From Pseudomonas sp. REP124 (GTDB lineage Bacteria; Pseudomonadota; Gammaproteobacteria; Pseudomonadales; Pseudomonadaceae), in contig NZ_JAIQWX010000018.1 in assembly GCF_020164475.1 (NCBI RefSeq), positions 1 to 64,000 of the forward strand: DNA of 64,000 nt. The letters are read 5' to 3'. The notes beneath the pieces were generated by a model. That model was not told where the DNA came from. It ran no database searches and worked only from the letters and a program-made list of their open reading frames with translations. Both the position numbers and the translations under genes were made by a program. Positions 41,278 to 49,994 of this stretch are shown in pieces; the stretch's first letter is position 1; each line of letters opens with the position of its first letter.

Positions 41278-41829
41278 ATGACCTTTAGAGCCTTGATTAC
41301 CCTCGCCGAGGGCATTGATGACCTGCAAGCCGTCACCCTGATCGACGTACTGCGTCGCGCCAAGGTGGAAGTGGTGGTGGCGAGTATCGAAGGACGACGC
41401 ATGCTCACCTGCGCTCGCGGCACCCGCCTGACCAGCGACGCCATGCTCGTCGATCTGCTGGCCCAGCCTTTCGACCTGATCGTTCTGCCCGGGGGCGACG
41501 TCGGTGCACAGCACCTGGCCGCCCACCAACCCCTTGAACAACTGATCAAGGACCAGGCCGCCGCCGGTCGCCTGTTCGCCGGCATCGCCGAAGCCCCGGC
41601 AGTAGCGCTGCAAACCTTCGGCGTACTGCGTCAGCGGCGCATGACCTGCCTGCCCTCAGCCAGTCACCACCTCTCGGGTTGCAACTTCGTCGATCAACCG
41701 GTGGTGGTCGACGGCAACTGCATCACCGCCCAAGGCTCGGGCGCTGCGCTAGCGTTTGCTCTGGCGTTGGTGGAAGAGCTTTGCGGCAAAGCTACGCGAG
41801 CGGTGGTGGCGGGGGAGTTGTTGGTCTAG
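41278..41829 (+). CDS. DJ-1/PfpI-fold protein without the nucleophile cysteine
   Basis: 183 residues. The fold is clear: MTFRALITLAEGIDDLQAVT with the conserved Glu, LIVLPGGDVGAQHL, and NCITAQGSGAALAFALALVE near the end. In DJ-1/YajL proteins the elbow reads A-I-C-A-A/G-P with a reactive Cys. Here the same position reads FAGIAEAPAVAL, so Cys is replaced by Ala. Chaperone, glyoxalase or protease-type chemistry through that Cys is therefore lost. The ATG at 41278 follows a GTG two codons upstream. Its stop codon overlaps that of the convergent MFS gene as CTAG. Confidence 0.82.
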   Translation: MTFRALITLAEGIDDLQAVTLIDVLRRAKVEVVVASIEGRRMLTCARGTRLTSDAMLVDLLAQPFDLIVLPGGDVGAQHLAAHQPLEQLIKDQAAAGRLFAGIAEAPAVALQTFGVLRQRRMTCLPSASHHLSGCNFVDQPVVVDGNCITAQGSGAALAFALALVEELCGKATRAVVAGELLV

Positions 41830-43064
41830 GCCTTCACTTCCTCCACCGGCACATGCATCCGATCGCGCTGGGCGAGGGTCGGGAACAGTTTGATCCAGGT
41901 CCCGGTCACCACCAGCGTGCCGATGCCGCCCATGACCACCGCCGGCACGGTGCCGAACCAGTGGGCGGTGAGGCCGGATTCGAATTCGCCGAGCTGGTTG
42001 GATGCGCCAATGAACAGGCCATTTACCGCGCTGACCCGGCCGCGCATTTCGTCGGGGGTCTCCAGTTGCACGAAGGAGGCGCGGATCACCATGCTGATCA
42101 TGTCGGCCGCGCCCAGCACGACCAGTACCGCCAGCGAGAACCAGAACGAGGTCGACAGGCCGAAGGCGATGGTCGCCACGCCGAAAATACCCACGGCGGT
42201 GAACATTACCCGTCCGACGTTGCGTTCAACGGCAAATCTGGCGAGGTACAACGACATTAACAATGCCCCGACTGCCGGTGCCGAGCGTAACAGACCCAGA
42301 CCCCAGGGGCCGGTGAGCAGAATGTCCTTGGCGAACACCGGCAGCAACGCCGTGGCGCCGCCGAGCAGCACCGCGAACAGATCAAGGGAAATCGCCCCGA
42401 GAATGTCCGGGCGGCTGCGGATGAAACGGATGCCGGCCAACAGTGAATCCAGGGTCGCCTTGCCTTTGTTCAGCGGTGTTTGCCGGGCCGGCAGATTGAG
42501 CATCAGCGAGCAGGCAATGACATACAGCAGCACGGTCGGGCCATACACCCACACGCTGCCGAAGGCATAGAGCAGACCGCCGAGGGCTGGGGCGACGATG
42601 GTGGCCGATTGCTGAGCCGATTGCGCGGCGGCCACGGCCCGGGGGAACAGGCCGCTGGGCACGATGCTTGGCAGCAGGGCCTGGGTGGTCGGCATCTCGA
42701 AGGAGCGGGCGCCGCCGAGCAGGAAGGCGAGGATGAAGATCATTTCCCGGGTGATGTGATCGGTGGCGCTGCCAATGGCCAGCGACAGGGCGATCAGTGC
42801 CTGCAGGGACTGACAGATCGCCGCGACCTTGCGCCGGTCGTAGCGGTCGGCCACGTGTCCGGTGTGCAGCATGAACAGCACCCGCGGCGCGAATTCCACC
42901 AACCCCACCAGACCCAGGTCGAGCACATTACCTGTCAGCTGGTAGAGGTTCCAGCCGATCGCCACGGTGAGCATCTGAAAGCCGCTAGCGGTAAAAATCC
43001 GCGCGAACCAGAAGGCGAGGAATGGACGGTGGTGGCGTAGCAGCAAAGGCTCTTGGCTGGGCAT
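41826..43064 (-). CDS. MFS exporter, EntS-like
   Basis: 412 residues from the ATG at 43064; a TTG at 43109 is an alternative. Features of the EntS/MFS_3 group are FLAFWFARIFTASGFQMLTV, the loop VADRYDRRKVAAICQSLQAL, ARSFEMPTTQALLPSIVPSG and a central MRGRVSAVNGLFIGASNQLG segment. The group exports siderophores or drugs from the cytoplasm. No siderophore genes are nearby, so the substrate is unknown. It ends convergently with the DJ-1-fold gene. Confidence 0.85.
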   Translation of the reverse strand: MPSQEPLLLRHHRPFLAFWFARIFTASGFQMLTVAIGWNLYQLTGNVLDLGLVGLVEFAPRVLFMLHTGHVADRYDRRKVAAICQSLQALIALSLAIGSATDHITREMIFILAFLLGGARSFEMPTTQALLPSIVPSGLFPRAVAAAQSAQQSATIVAPALGGLLYAFGSVWVYGPTVLLYVIACSLMLNLPARQTPLNKGKATLDSLLAGIRFIRSRPDILGAISLDLFAVLLGGATALLPVFAKDILLTGPWGLGLLRSAPAVGALLMSLYLARFAVERNVGRVMFTAVGIFGVATIAFGLSTSFWFSLAVLVVLGAADMISMVIRASFVQLETPDEMRGRVSAVNGLFIGASNQLGEFESGLTAHWFGTVPAVVMGGIGTLVVTGTWIKLFPTLAQRDRMHVPVEEVKA

Positions 43065-43184
43065 TTGAGGGCAGATCTGCAGGTGGGGAAGGGGCGAGGT
43101 TATCACCAACCTGTAACTGAAAGTTGCAGGATCGTGAAATTTAGTTAGCTAGACACCGATCTCCAACTCGATGGAGTTCTCCCT

Positions 43185-43274
43185 TGTGGGAGCGGGCTTG
43201 CTCGCGAAGAGGCCATCACATCCAACATCAATGTCGGCTGATACACCGCCTTCGCGAGCAAGCCCGCTCCCACA
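43185..43274. repeat. REPIN
   Basis: TGTGGGAGCGGGCTTGCTCG at 43185 is inverted to end at 43274. The rest of the 43065-43561 gap is the cioA control region, with no further gene visible. Confidence 0.9.
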
Positions 43275-43388
43275 GGGGATTTATGGGGCTGCTGATTTTT
43301 TGTTGGCCAATCGCCATGAGGCAACTTGTCACGCGGCAAAAGACCACGCAGTTCATCGCCTGAAATGGGACTACTCTTTCAACGTTGC

Positions 43389-43402
43389 TTGATCCAGATC
43401 AA
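43389..43402. promoter_or_regulatory. ANR/FNR box upstream of cioA
   Basis: TTGAT-CCAG-ATCAA is a perfect match to the TTGAT-N4-ATCAA consensus of ANR. A TATAAA -10 candidate at 43461-43466 puts a start near 43473, so the box would sit at about -77, an upstream or repressing position rather than the classical -41.5. In P. aeruginosa ANR represses cioAB at low oxygen. Confidence 0.8.
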
Positions 43403-43561
43403 GACCCTCGAAGGCTTTGATCCGGTGGCCGCAAGGCCAGACTCCCTGCGTAGCGATGCGTATAAAAAAAGAACAAACAGAGATTCGCCTCACTCCATAT
43501 CCGTGGGGGCCATGGATGCAGGCTCCGGCCAGCAGCCGTACTAACTGACAGAGGAAGACTT

Positions 43562-44995
43562 ATGTTCGGTTTAGAGGCACTTGATCTCGCCCGAATCCAG
43601 TTCGCGTTCACCATCTCGTTCCACATTCTGTTCCCTGCCATCACCATTGGCTTGGCGAGTTACCTGGCGGTACTCGAAGGTCTGTGGCTGAAAACCAACA
43701 ACGGAACCTATCGCGACCTCTACCATTTCTGGTCGAAAATCTTTGCCGTCAACTTCGGCATGGGCGTGGTCTCGGGGCTGGTCATGGCCTATCAGTTCGG
43801 CACCAACTGGAGTCGCTTCTCGGACTTCGCCGGTTCCGTGACTGGTCCGTTGCTGACCTATGAAGTGCTCACTGCGTTCTTCCTCGAAGCAGGTTTTCTG
43901 GGGGTGATGCTGTTCGGCTGGAACAAGGTCGGACGTGGCCTGCACTTCTTTTCCACGGTCATGGTCGCCATCGGCACACTGATCTCGACCTTCTGGATTC
44001 TTGCTTCCAACAGCTGGATGCAGACGCCGCAGGGCTTTGAGATCGTCAATGGTCAGGTGATCCCCACCGACTGGCTGGCGGTAATCTTCAACCCCTCGTT
44101 CCCCTATCGCCTGATGCACATGGCCACGGCAGCGTTCGTCGCCACGGCGTTCTTCGTCGGCTCTTCCGCGGCGTGGCATTTGCTGCGCGGCAAGGACAAC
44201 CCGGCGATCCGCAAAATGCTCTCGATGGCCATGTGGATGGCCTTGATCGTCGCGCCGATTCAGGCGGTGATCGGCGACTTCCACGGCCTCAATACCCTTG
44301 AGCATCAACCGGCGAAAATCGCCGCGATCGAGGGGCATTGGGAGAACAAGGGTGACGAAGCCACTCCGCTGATCCTGTTCGGCTGGCCAGACATGAAGGA
44401 AGAAAGGACCAAGTTCGCCGTCGAGATTCCGTATCTGGGCAGCCTGATCCTGACCCACTCCCTGGACAAACAGGTGCCGGCGCTCAAGGAGTTCCCGCCT
44501 GAAGACCGGCCCAATTCGACCATCGTGTTCTGGTCGTTCCGGATCATGGTCGGCCTGGGTTTCCTGATGATCTTCACCGGCCTGTGGAGCCTCTGGCTGC
44601 GCAAGCGCGACATGCTCTACACCTCGCGTCCGTTCCTCTACCTGGCGTTGTGGATGGGCCCGTCCGGCCTGATCGCGATTCTCGCTGGCTGGTTCACCAC
44701 GGAAATCGGCCGTCAGCCGTGGGTCGTCTACGGCCTGATGCGTACGGCCGATGCATCGTCCAATCATAGCGTCATGCAGATGAGCATCACCCTGATCCTG
44801 TTTGTCGTGGTGTATTTCGCGCTGTTCGGAGCCGGTCTCGGCTACATGATGCGCCTGGTGCGCAAGGGGCCGAAGATCGACGAAGGCAAGGAAACCAACG
44901 ACGGTGGGCCCGGCCAGAAACGCACGCCGGCGCGTCCGCTGTCTGCGGCCGACGATCACGCCGATGCCGACCACACCGTGACCAAGGAGATTTGA
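43562..44995 (+). CDS. cioA: Cyanide-insensitive cytochrome bd-type quinol oxidase subunit I
   Basis: 477 residues with about nine membrane helices. Heme ligands and quinol loop: LARIQFAFTISFHILFPAIT (first His), FWSKIFAVNFGMGVVSGLVM, LGVMLFGWNKVGRGLHFFST and IQAVIGDFHGLNTLEHQPAK. The Q-loop is short (after DMKEERTKFAVEIPYLGSL), the CIO type rather than the E. coli long-loop CydA. It takes electrons from ubiquinol to reduce oxygen, with little sensitivity to cyanide. The operon cioA-cioB-DUF2474 follows an ANR box. Confidence 0.95.
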   Translation: MFGLEALDLARIQFAFTISFHILFPAITIGLASYLAVLEGLWLKTNNGTYRDLYHFWSKIFAVNFGMGVVSGLVMAYQFGTNWSRFSDFAGSVTGPLLTYEVLTAFFLEAGFLGVMLFGWNKVGRGLHFFSTVMVAIGTLISTFWILASNSWMQTPQGFEIVNGQVIPTDWLAVIFNPSFPYRLMHMATAAFVATAFFVGSSAAWHLLRGKDNPAIRKMLSMAMWMALIVAPIQAVIGDFHGLNTLEHQPAKIAAIEGHWENKGDEATPLILFGWPDMKEERTKFAVEIPYLGSLILTHSLDKQVPALKEFPPEDRPNSTIVFWSFRIMVGLGFLMIFTGLWSLWLRKRDMLYTSRPFLYLALWMGPSGLIAILAGWFTTEIGRQPWVVYGLMRTADASSNHSVMQMSITLILFVVVYFALFGAGLGYMMRLVRKGPKIDEGKETNDGGPGQKRTPARPLSAADDHADADHTVTKEI

Positions 44996-44998
44996 ATC

Positions 44999-46006
44999 AT
45001 GGGTATTGATCTTCCGCTGATCTGGGCCGTGATCATCATCTTCGGCATCATGATGTACGTGGTCATGGACGGCTTCGATCTGGGTATCGGGATCCTGTTC
45101 CCGTTCATTCCCGGCAAGACCGACCGTGACGTGATGATGAACACCGTCGCCCCGGTCTGGGACGGCAACGAAACCTGGCTGGTGCTCGGAGGCGCGGCGT
45201 TGTTCGGGGCCTTTCCGCTGGCGTATTCAGTGGTGCTTTCGGCGTTGTACCTGCCGCTGATCTTCATGCTGATCGGGCTGATTTTCCGCGGCGTGGCCTT
45301 TGAGTTTCGCTTCAAGGCCCGGGATGAGAAACGTCATCTGTGGGACAAAGCGTTCATCGGTGGTTCGATTGCGGCGACCTTCTTCCAGGGCGTGGCGCTG
45401 GGGGCGTTCATCGATGGCTTGCCGGTGGTCGATCGGCAGTTCGCCGGTGGTTCTCTGGACTGGCTGACACCGTTCACCCTGTTCTGCGGCGCCGCGCTGG
45501 TGGTGGCCTATGCGCTGCTGGGCTGCACCTGGCTGATCATGAAAACCGAGGGCAAGTTGCAGGAGCAGATGCATGATCTGGCGCGGCCCCTGGCATTCGT
45601 GCTGCTGGCGGTGATCGGTATCGTCAGCATCTGGACGCCGCTGGCCCACGCTGAAATCGCCGCTCGCTGGTTCACCTTGCCGAATCTGTTCTGGTTCCTG
45701 CCGGTGCCCATTCTGGTGCTGGTGACCCTGTACGGACTGATCCGCGCGGTGGCCCGCAATGCCCACTACACACCGTTTCTGCTGACACTGGTGCTGATCT
45801 TCCTCGGCTACAGCGGCCTGGGCATCAGCCTGTGGCCGAATATCGTGCCGCCGTCGATTTCCATCTGGGACGCCGCCGCGCCGCCGCAGAGCCAGGGTTT
45901 CATGCTGGTGGGCACGCTGTTCATCATCCCGTTCATCCTGGGTTACACCTTCTGGAGCTACTACGTGTTCCGCGGCAAGGTGACTCATGAAGACGGTTAT
46001 CACTAG
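44999..46006 (+). CDS. cioB: Cyanide-insensitive cytochrome bd-type quinol oxidase subunit II
   Basis: 335 residues with eight to nine membrane helices. CydB family features: VVMDGFDLGIGILFPFIPGK, TVAPVWDGNETWLVLGGAAL, ALYLPLIFMLIGLIFRGVAF and the C-terminal LFIIPFILGYTFWSYYVFRG. It pairs with CioA in the membrane and begins 3 bp after its stop codon. Confidence 0.95.
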   Translation: MGIDLPLIWAVIIIFGIMMYVVMDGFDLGIGILFPFIPGKTDRDVMMNTVAPVWDGNETWLVLGGAALFGAFPLAYSVVLSALYLPLIFMLIGLIFRGVAFEFRFKARDEKRHLWDKAFIGGSIAATFFQGVALGAFIDGLPVVDRQFAGGSLDWLTPFTLFCGAALVVAYALLGCTWLIMKTEGKLQEQMHDLARPLAFVLLAVIGIVSIWTPLAHAEIAARWFTLPNLFWFLPVPILVLVTLYGLIRAVARNAHYTPFLLTLVLIFLGYSGLGISLWPNIVPPSISIWDAAAPPQSQGFMLVGTLFIIPFILGYTFWSYYVFRGKVTHEDGYH

Positions 46007-46015
46007 TCGCGCTCT

Positions 46016-46062
46016 TGTGGGAGCGAGCCTGCTCGCGATGGCGTCGTTATAGGCGCCATCGC
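46016..46062. repeat. Partial REP element within the cio operon
   Basis: TGTGGGAGCGAGCCTGCTCG (46016) continues into GCGATGGCG, which pairs with CGCCATCGC at 46054-46062. The second REP arm is truncated. It sits between cioB and the DUF2474 gene and could trim or stabilise the operon mRNA. Confidence 0.75.
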
Positions 46063-46084
46063 AAGTTAACTGGAGAAATGAATC

Positions 46085-46252
46085 ATGTCCGGCAAGCATT
46101 CTCTGCATGACATTGAAGAAGCCGAAAAAAAACCGCTGTGGCAGCGGCTCGGATGGCTGGCCCTGATCTGGGTCGGCAGTGTAGGTGCGTTGTTCGTTGT
46201 GGCCAGTTTGATGCGGATGTTCATGAACGCCGCGGGCCTGTCCACGCACTGA
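46085..46252 (+). CDS. DUF2474 small membrane protein of the cio operon
   Basis: 55 residues: a polar N-terminus (MSGKHSLHDIEEAEKKPLWQ) followed by one transmembrane helix (LGWLALIWVGSVGALFVVAS) and a short tail ending AGLSTH. DUF2474 proteins regularly follow cio/cyd genes and are thought to act like CydX, the small subunit that stabilises the bd oxidase. The start ATG is preceded by GGAGAAA eleven bases upstream. It is separated from cioB by a REP element. Confidence 0.85.
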   Translation: MSGKHSLHDIEEAEKKPLWQRLGWLALIWVGSVGALFVVASLMRMFMNAAGLSTH

Positions 46253-46301
46253 TCTCTGGCATTGCTGCACAGGAGGCGTGGCAGGCGGCGAGTGCTGCGC
46301 C

Positions 46302-47426
46302 TTACTTGCGGGCCTTGAGGATCACGAACTTAGGCGTAGCTGCAACCTGTTCAACGCCGCGAAACAGGCGCGCCAGTTTGCTGTGGTAACCCAGATGACG
46401 GTTGCCGACGATGTACAGCGCGCCACCGACCACCAACGCTTCCCGGGCCTGCTGGAACATGCGCCAGGCGAGGAAGTCGCCGACTACTTGTTGTTGGTGG
46501 AACGGTGGGTTGCACAGCACCACGTCCAGCGATTGCGGTTCCTGTCCGGCCAGGCCGTCGCCGGGCCGGACGATCACTTCACGTTCGCCCAAGGCCGCAC
46601 GCCAGTTTTCTGCGGCCGATTGCACGGCCATGAAGGATTCGTCCACCAGCGTGTAGTGGGCGTCGGGGTTTTGCAGGGCGCTGGCGATGGCCAGCACGCC
46701 GTTGCCGCAACCGAGGTCGGCCACGCGTGCCGTGCCAAGGTTTTTCGGCAGGTGCGGCAGAAAGGCCCGGGTGCCGATGTCCAGGCCTTCGCGGCAGAAC
46801 ACGTTGGCGTGGTTGAGCAGTTCGATGGCGGGCGAGTCGAGGCGATAGCGGGTGGGGTAAGGGGAGGTGGCGGGCGTTTTGTCCTCGGCGGTGGCAATCA
46901 GCAGGCGGGCTTTTTTCACGGCCAGCGATGCCTGGACCGGGCCGATGTAGCGTTCGAGCAGATCACCTGCGGCGCGTGGCAGGTGCTTGATCATCGCGGC
47001 GGCGATCACTTGGGCGCCGGGTGCCAATTGGTCTTGCAGGCGGATCAGTTGTTCCTCCAGCAGGGCCAGGGTTTTCGGCACCCGGATCAGCACGCGGTCA
47101 AAGGGGCCGGTCGCCGTTTCGCTGGCAGGAATGGCCGGCACCGCGTCGAATGCCTGGCCGTTGCGGGCCAGGTTCTTCTCCAGCCCCTGAAACGCCAGGA
47201 ACGAATCGCCACTGCTGGTCACGTTCACCTTGCCCACCAGGCTGGCGGCCAATGCGCCAAAACTGTCGTTGAGCACCAGCACCCGCGTATCGATCGAAGG
47301 CTGCTGTTCGGCCAGATGGTTGAGCAGGTATTCGTCTGCCGCGTCGAAGGCCTGCAGCGGTTCATTTTGCTGTTCGGGCTGGCGGATCAGGTCGAGGCTG
47401 GCGAAAGGTGTTTCGAGCAAAGGCAT
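46302..47426 (-). CDS. rlmG: 23S rRNA (guanine-1835-N2)-methyltransferase
   Basis: 374 residues. N-terminal degenerate methyltransferase-like domain (ALAASLVGKVNVTSSGDSFL), then the catalytic domain (about 190-374) with SAM motif RVADLGCGNGVLAIASAL and the NPPF motif in DVVLCNPPFHQQQVVGDFLA. This matches RlmG/RsmC-like enzymes; length and two-domain layout favour RlmG. It methylates G1835 of 23S rRNA. It converges with the cio operon. Confidence 0.92.
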   Translation of the reverse strand: MPLLETPFASLDLIRQPEQQNEPLQAFDAADEYLLNHLAEQQPSIDTRVLVLNDSFGALAASLVGKVNVTSSGDSFLAFQGLEKNLARNGQAFDAVPAIPASETATGPFDRVLIRVPKTLALLEEQLIRLQDQLAPGAQVIAAAMIKHLPRAAGDLLERYIGPVQASLAVKKARLLIATAEDKTPATSPYPTRYRLDSPAIELLNHANVFCREGLDIGTRAFLPHLPKNLGTARVADLGCGNGVLAIASALQNPDAHYTLVDESFMAVQSAAENWRAALGEREVIVRPGDGLAGQEPQSLDVVLCNPPFHQQQVVGDFLAWRMFQQAREALVVGGALYIVGNRHLGYHSKLARLFRGVEQVAATPKFVILKARK

Positions 47427-47596
47427 GGGGCGGGCTCTGGATAATCAAGCTCAGGGGAATAATCCCGCGCCCAGGGGCGTTGTGGCGGGCGGGGTCGTCC
47501 GAGTGTACTGCGTCGTGGAAGGCTCACACGTCATCACTCAGGAGGAACCGCGGATGTTACGTTTTTTTGAGTCGGATTACCCGCAGGTTTTTCGCC

Positions 47597-48331
47597 TCAG
47601 CGCATCGCGTCGCTGTTGAGATAGCCCGCCTTGGCGGCCGCAATCACGGCCGAAACCTTGTTGTTGACCCCCAGTTTGCGGATGGATTCCTGGACATGGA
47701 AATTCACGGTGCGCGCGCTGAGATTGAGAATTCGCGCGCTCTCGTATGCGGTCTTGCCCGCCGCCGCCAGGTTCAGCACGTCGATTTCCCGCGGCGACAA
47801 GTTGGTCCCGCAGCTCTTTTCCGGCTGCCTGGGCACTGTCTGTGCAACCAGGCTATGCAGATGGCGGCCGATGAAGGTGGTGAAACCGAGGTTCTCGTAC
47901 AGCTCCCATGCGCTTATCGGGCAATGGCTTCTGGCCACGCTGACAATGCTGCACAGGCCGCTATCTTCGTCGTGGACCGCCTGGGACCAACCGTGATGTA
48001 TGCCTTGCTGCTCCAGCGCGTCCCATATCCAGGGGGCATTGCCAAAGAGATCCTCGCTCCAGAGAACCGGCAATGTGGATTCATTGCAATGAGCCACTAC
48101 CGGATCAGTCACCACGAGTTTCTTTCCCTCGTACTCACCGCTCCATGCAACGGGATAATTGTTGTACAGCGAAGTATGGGAGTGCTCCGTTTTTGTCGGG
48201 CAAGTAGTTGAAAAGGCGAAAAATTTGAAGCCGAGGTTTTTGATGAAATTCAGGGAACTCTGGAAGGCATTACCCAGTTCTGTTGTTGAGGATATTTGTT
48301 CAAGTTGCGACTCCTTCCATCGTTCCATCAT
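47597..48331 (-). CDS. LuxR-type autoinducer-binding regulator without a LuxI partner
   Basis: 244 residues. The autoinducer-binding domain contains the residues that contact acyl-homoserine lactones in TraR at the same spacing: Trp63, Tyr67, Asp76-Pro77 and Trp91, then GIHHGW. The C-terminal LuxR HTH: NLSPREIDVLNLAAAGKTAY, ESARILNLSARTVNFHVQES, IRKLGVNNKVSAVIAAAKAG. No luxI homolog is present in the window, so it is a LuxR solo. The start is one of two adjacent ATG codons at 48331 or 48328, with TTGGAG upstream. Gene and upstream region are richer in A+T than the neighbours, suggesting recent acquisition. Confidence 0.9.
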   Translation of the reverse strand: MMERWKESQLEQISSTTELGNAFQSSLNFIKNLGFKFFAFSTTCPTKTEHSHTSLYNNYPVAWSGEYEGKKLVVTDPVVAHCNESTLPVLWSEDLFGNAPWIWDALEQQGIHHGWSQAVHDEDSGLCSIVSVARSHCPISAWELYENLGFTTFIGRHLHSLVAQTVPRQPEKSCGTNLSPREIDVLNLAAAGKTAYESARILNLSARTVNFHVQESIRKLGVNNKVSAVIAAAKAGYLNSDAMR

Positions 48332-48674
48332 GGAACTCCAATTGTTGTTTATTAGATTGGTCCATATTGGATCCAGAGTGTTTGCGTTTGGATTGTAGGA
48401 TCAATCCCACAATTGCGTTGAGATTTTTTTGAATTGATAGCGAATGGGAAGTGGACAGTCTGGTTCTATCGATAACTGTTAGGGCGGTCGCATATTGAAT
48501 GCTGTTAATAATATGAAACTGCCGATTAGATGCGTGATGCCGTATTGCCATTATCCGTGCGCGATAATGCTTCAGTTAAATGGTGGGCATCTGCGCTAAA
48601 GACACCACAAATCACCGGTGTTTATGGGGGGCGCTTTGCGAGACACTGCGGCAATGATTTCCCTGGAGCCGCAC
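48332..48674. other. AT-rich gap between the luxR-type gene and fpr
   Basis: No convincing gene. The gap must hold divergent promoters for the LuxR-type gene and fpr. I looked for a lux-box-like 20-bp dyad and did not find a clear one. Confidence 0.5.
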
Positions 48675-49451
48675 ATGACCGTCAGTGAAGAGAAATTTAC
48701 TCGCCAAACCCTGCTCGACGTCCAGCCGTTGACACCGAGTCTGTTCACTTTGCGCGCCACCCGGGATCCGGGCTTCCGTTTCCGTGCTGGCCAGTTTGCC
48801 CGTCTGGGTGTGACCAAGGCAGACGGCAGCACCGTGTGGCGTGCTTACTCCATGGTGTCGTCACCCTTCGACGAGTTTCTCGAGTTCTTCTCCATTGTCG
48901 TACCTGATGGTGAGTTCACCAGCGAACTGAGCCGGCTGGGCGTCGGCGATACGTTGCTGGTCGATCGCCAGGCTTTCGGTTATCTGACCCTCGACCGTTT
49001 CGTCGACGGGCGTGACCTGTGGCTGTTATCCACCGGCACCGGTATCGCGCCGTTTCTTTCGATCCTCCAGGACTTCGAGGTGTGGGAGAAGTTCGAGCGC
49101 ATCATACTGGTCTACAGCGTGCGCGAAACCCGTGAGCTGGCCTATCAAGAGCTGATTGCAGAGCTGGCGCAACGCGAGTACCTGGCGGAACACGCGCACA
49201 AGTTGCAACTGATCAACACGGTAACGCGGGAACAGCATCCAGGGGCGCTGAACGGGCGGATTACCACGCTGATCGAGAACGGCGAGCTGGAGCGTGCGGC
49301 AGGGGTGGCGCTGACACCGGAACACTCGCGGGTCATGCTGTGCGGCAATCCACAGATGATCGATGACACGCGAAAACTGCTCAAACAGCGCGATATGCAC
49401 TTGAGCCTGAACCGCCGGCCGGGGCAGGTGGCTGTGGAGAATTTCTGGTAA
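48675..49451 (+). CDS. fpr: Ferredoxin/flavodoxin-NADP+ reductase
   Basis: 258 residues from the ATG at 48675 (TGGAG upstream); the frame from 48618 is rejected. FAD motif VWRAYSMVSSPFDEFL (RxYS), FSIVVPDGEFTSELSRL, NADP site LLSTGTGIAPFLSILQDFE and VMLCGNPQM. It ends VAVENFW, the aromatic C-terminus of subclass I bacterial FNRs. It exchanges electrons between NADPH and ferredoxin or flavodoxin, with roles in oxidative-stress repair. Monocistronic. Confidence 0.94.
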   Translation: MTVSEEKFTRQTLLDVQPLTPSLFTLRATRDPGFRFRAGQFARLGVTKADGSTVWRAYSMVSSPFDEFLEFFSIVVPDGEFTSELSRLGVGDTLLVDRQAFGYLTLDRFVDGRDLWLLSTGTGIAPFLSILQDFEVWEKFERIILVYSVRETRELAYQELIAELAQREYLAEHAHKLQLINTVTREQHPGALNGRITTLIENGELERAAGVALTPEHSRVMLCGNPQMIDDTRKLLKQRDMHLSLNRRPGQVAVENFW

Positions 49452-49463
49452 GGGCCCCGATTT

Positions 49464-49565
49464 CTGTAGGAGCGAGCACGCTCGCGATGGTCGTCAACGA
49501 TAACGCGGGGCGCCTGATACCCCGCGGTGATCTCTGGTTTTTCGCGAGCTTGCTCGCTCCTACAG
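49464..49565. repeat. REPIN
   Basis: CTGTAGGAGCGAGCACGCTC at 49464 is inverted to end at 49565; the right arm reads TCGCGAGCTTGCTCGCTCCT. Confidence 0.88.
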
Positions 49566-49580
49566 ATCAGGCGTCAGGCT

Positions 49581-49994
49581 TCAGGGCCTGTTGTTCTGGG
49601 CCTTGAGCAGGTCGCGAATTTCCCCCAGCAATTGTTCTTCCTTGCTTGGAACCGGCGGCGCAGACGGTGCGACCGCCTCTTCGCGCTTCAGTTGGTTGAT
49701 CGCCTTGACGCCCATGAAGATCGCGAACGCGACGATTACGAAGTCGATCATGCTCTGGATGAATTTGCCGTACGCCAGCACTACGGCAGGGGCGTCGGCG
49801 GTCGCCGCCTTGAGCGTAATGGCCAGGTCACTGAAGTCCACACCACCGATCAGCAGGCCAATCGGCGGCATGATCACGTCACCGACAAACGAGCTGACGA
49901 TCTTGCCGAAAGCCGCGCCGATGATGATACCGACGGCCATGTCGACCACATTGCCTTTGACCGCGAAGGCCTTGAACTCATTGATCACGCCCAT
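49581..49994 (-). CDS. mscL: Large-conductance mechanosensitive channel
   Basis: 137 residues, typical for MscL. The N-terminal amphipathic helix [20 protein letters not shown] leads into TM1 ([20 protein letters not shown], the gate) and [18 protein letters not shown]2 is [20 protein letters not shown], followed by the cytoplasmic helix [13 protein letters not shown]. It forms a pentameric osmotic safety valve in the inner membrane. It converges with fpr across a REPIN. Confidence 0.96.
   Translation of the reverse strand: MGVINEFKAFAVKGNVVDMAVGIIIGAAFGKIVSSFVGDVIMPPIGLLIGGVDFSDLAITLKAATADAPAVVLAYGKFIQSMIDFVIVAFAIFMGVKAINQLKREEAVAPSAPPVPSKEEQLLGEIRDLLKAQNNRP

Noticed and set aside
48300-48551. 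83-codon minus-strand ORF upstream of the LuxR-type gene
   Set aside because: It overlaps the regulator start in another frame, has no ribosome site and no recognisable motif.
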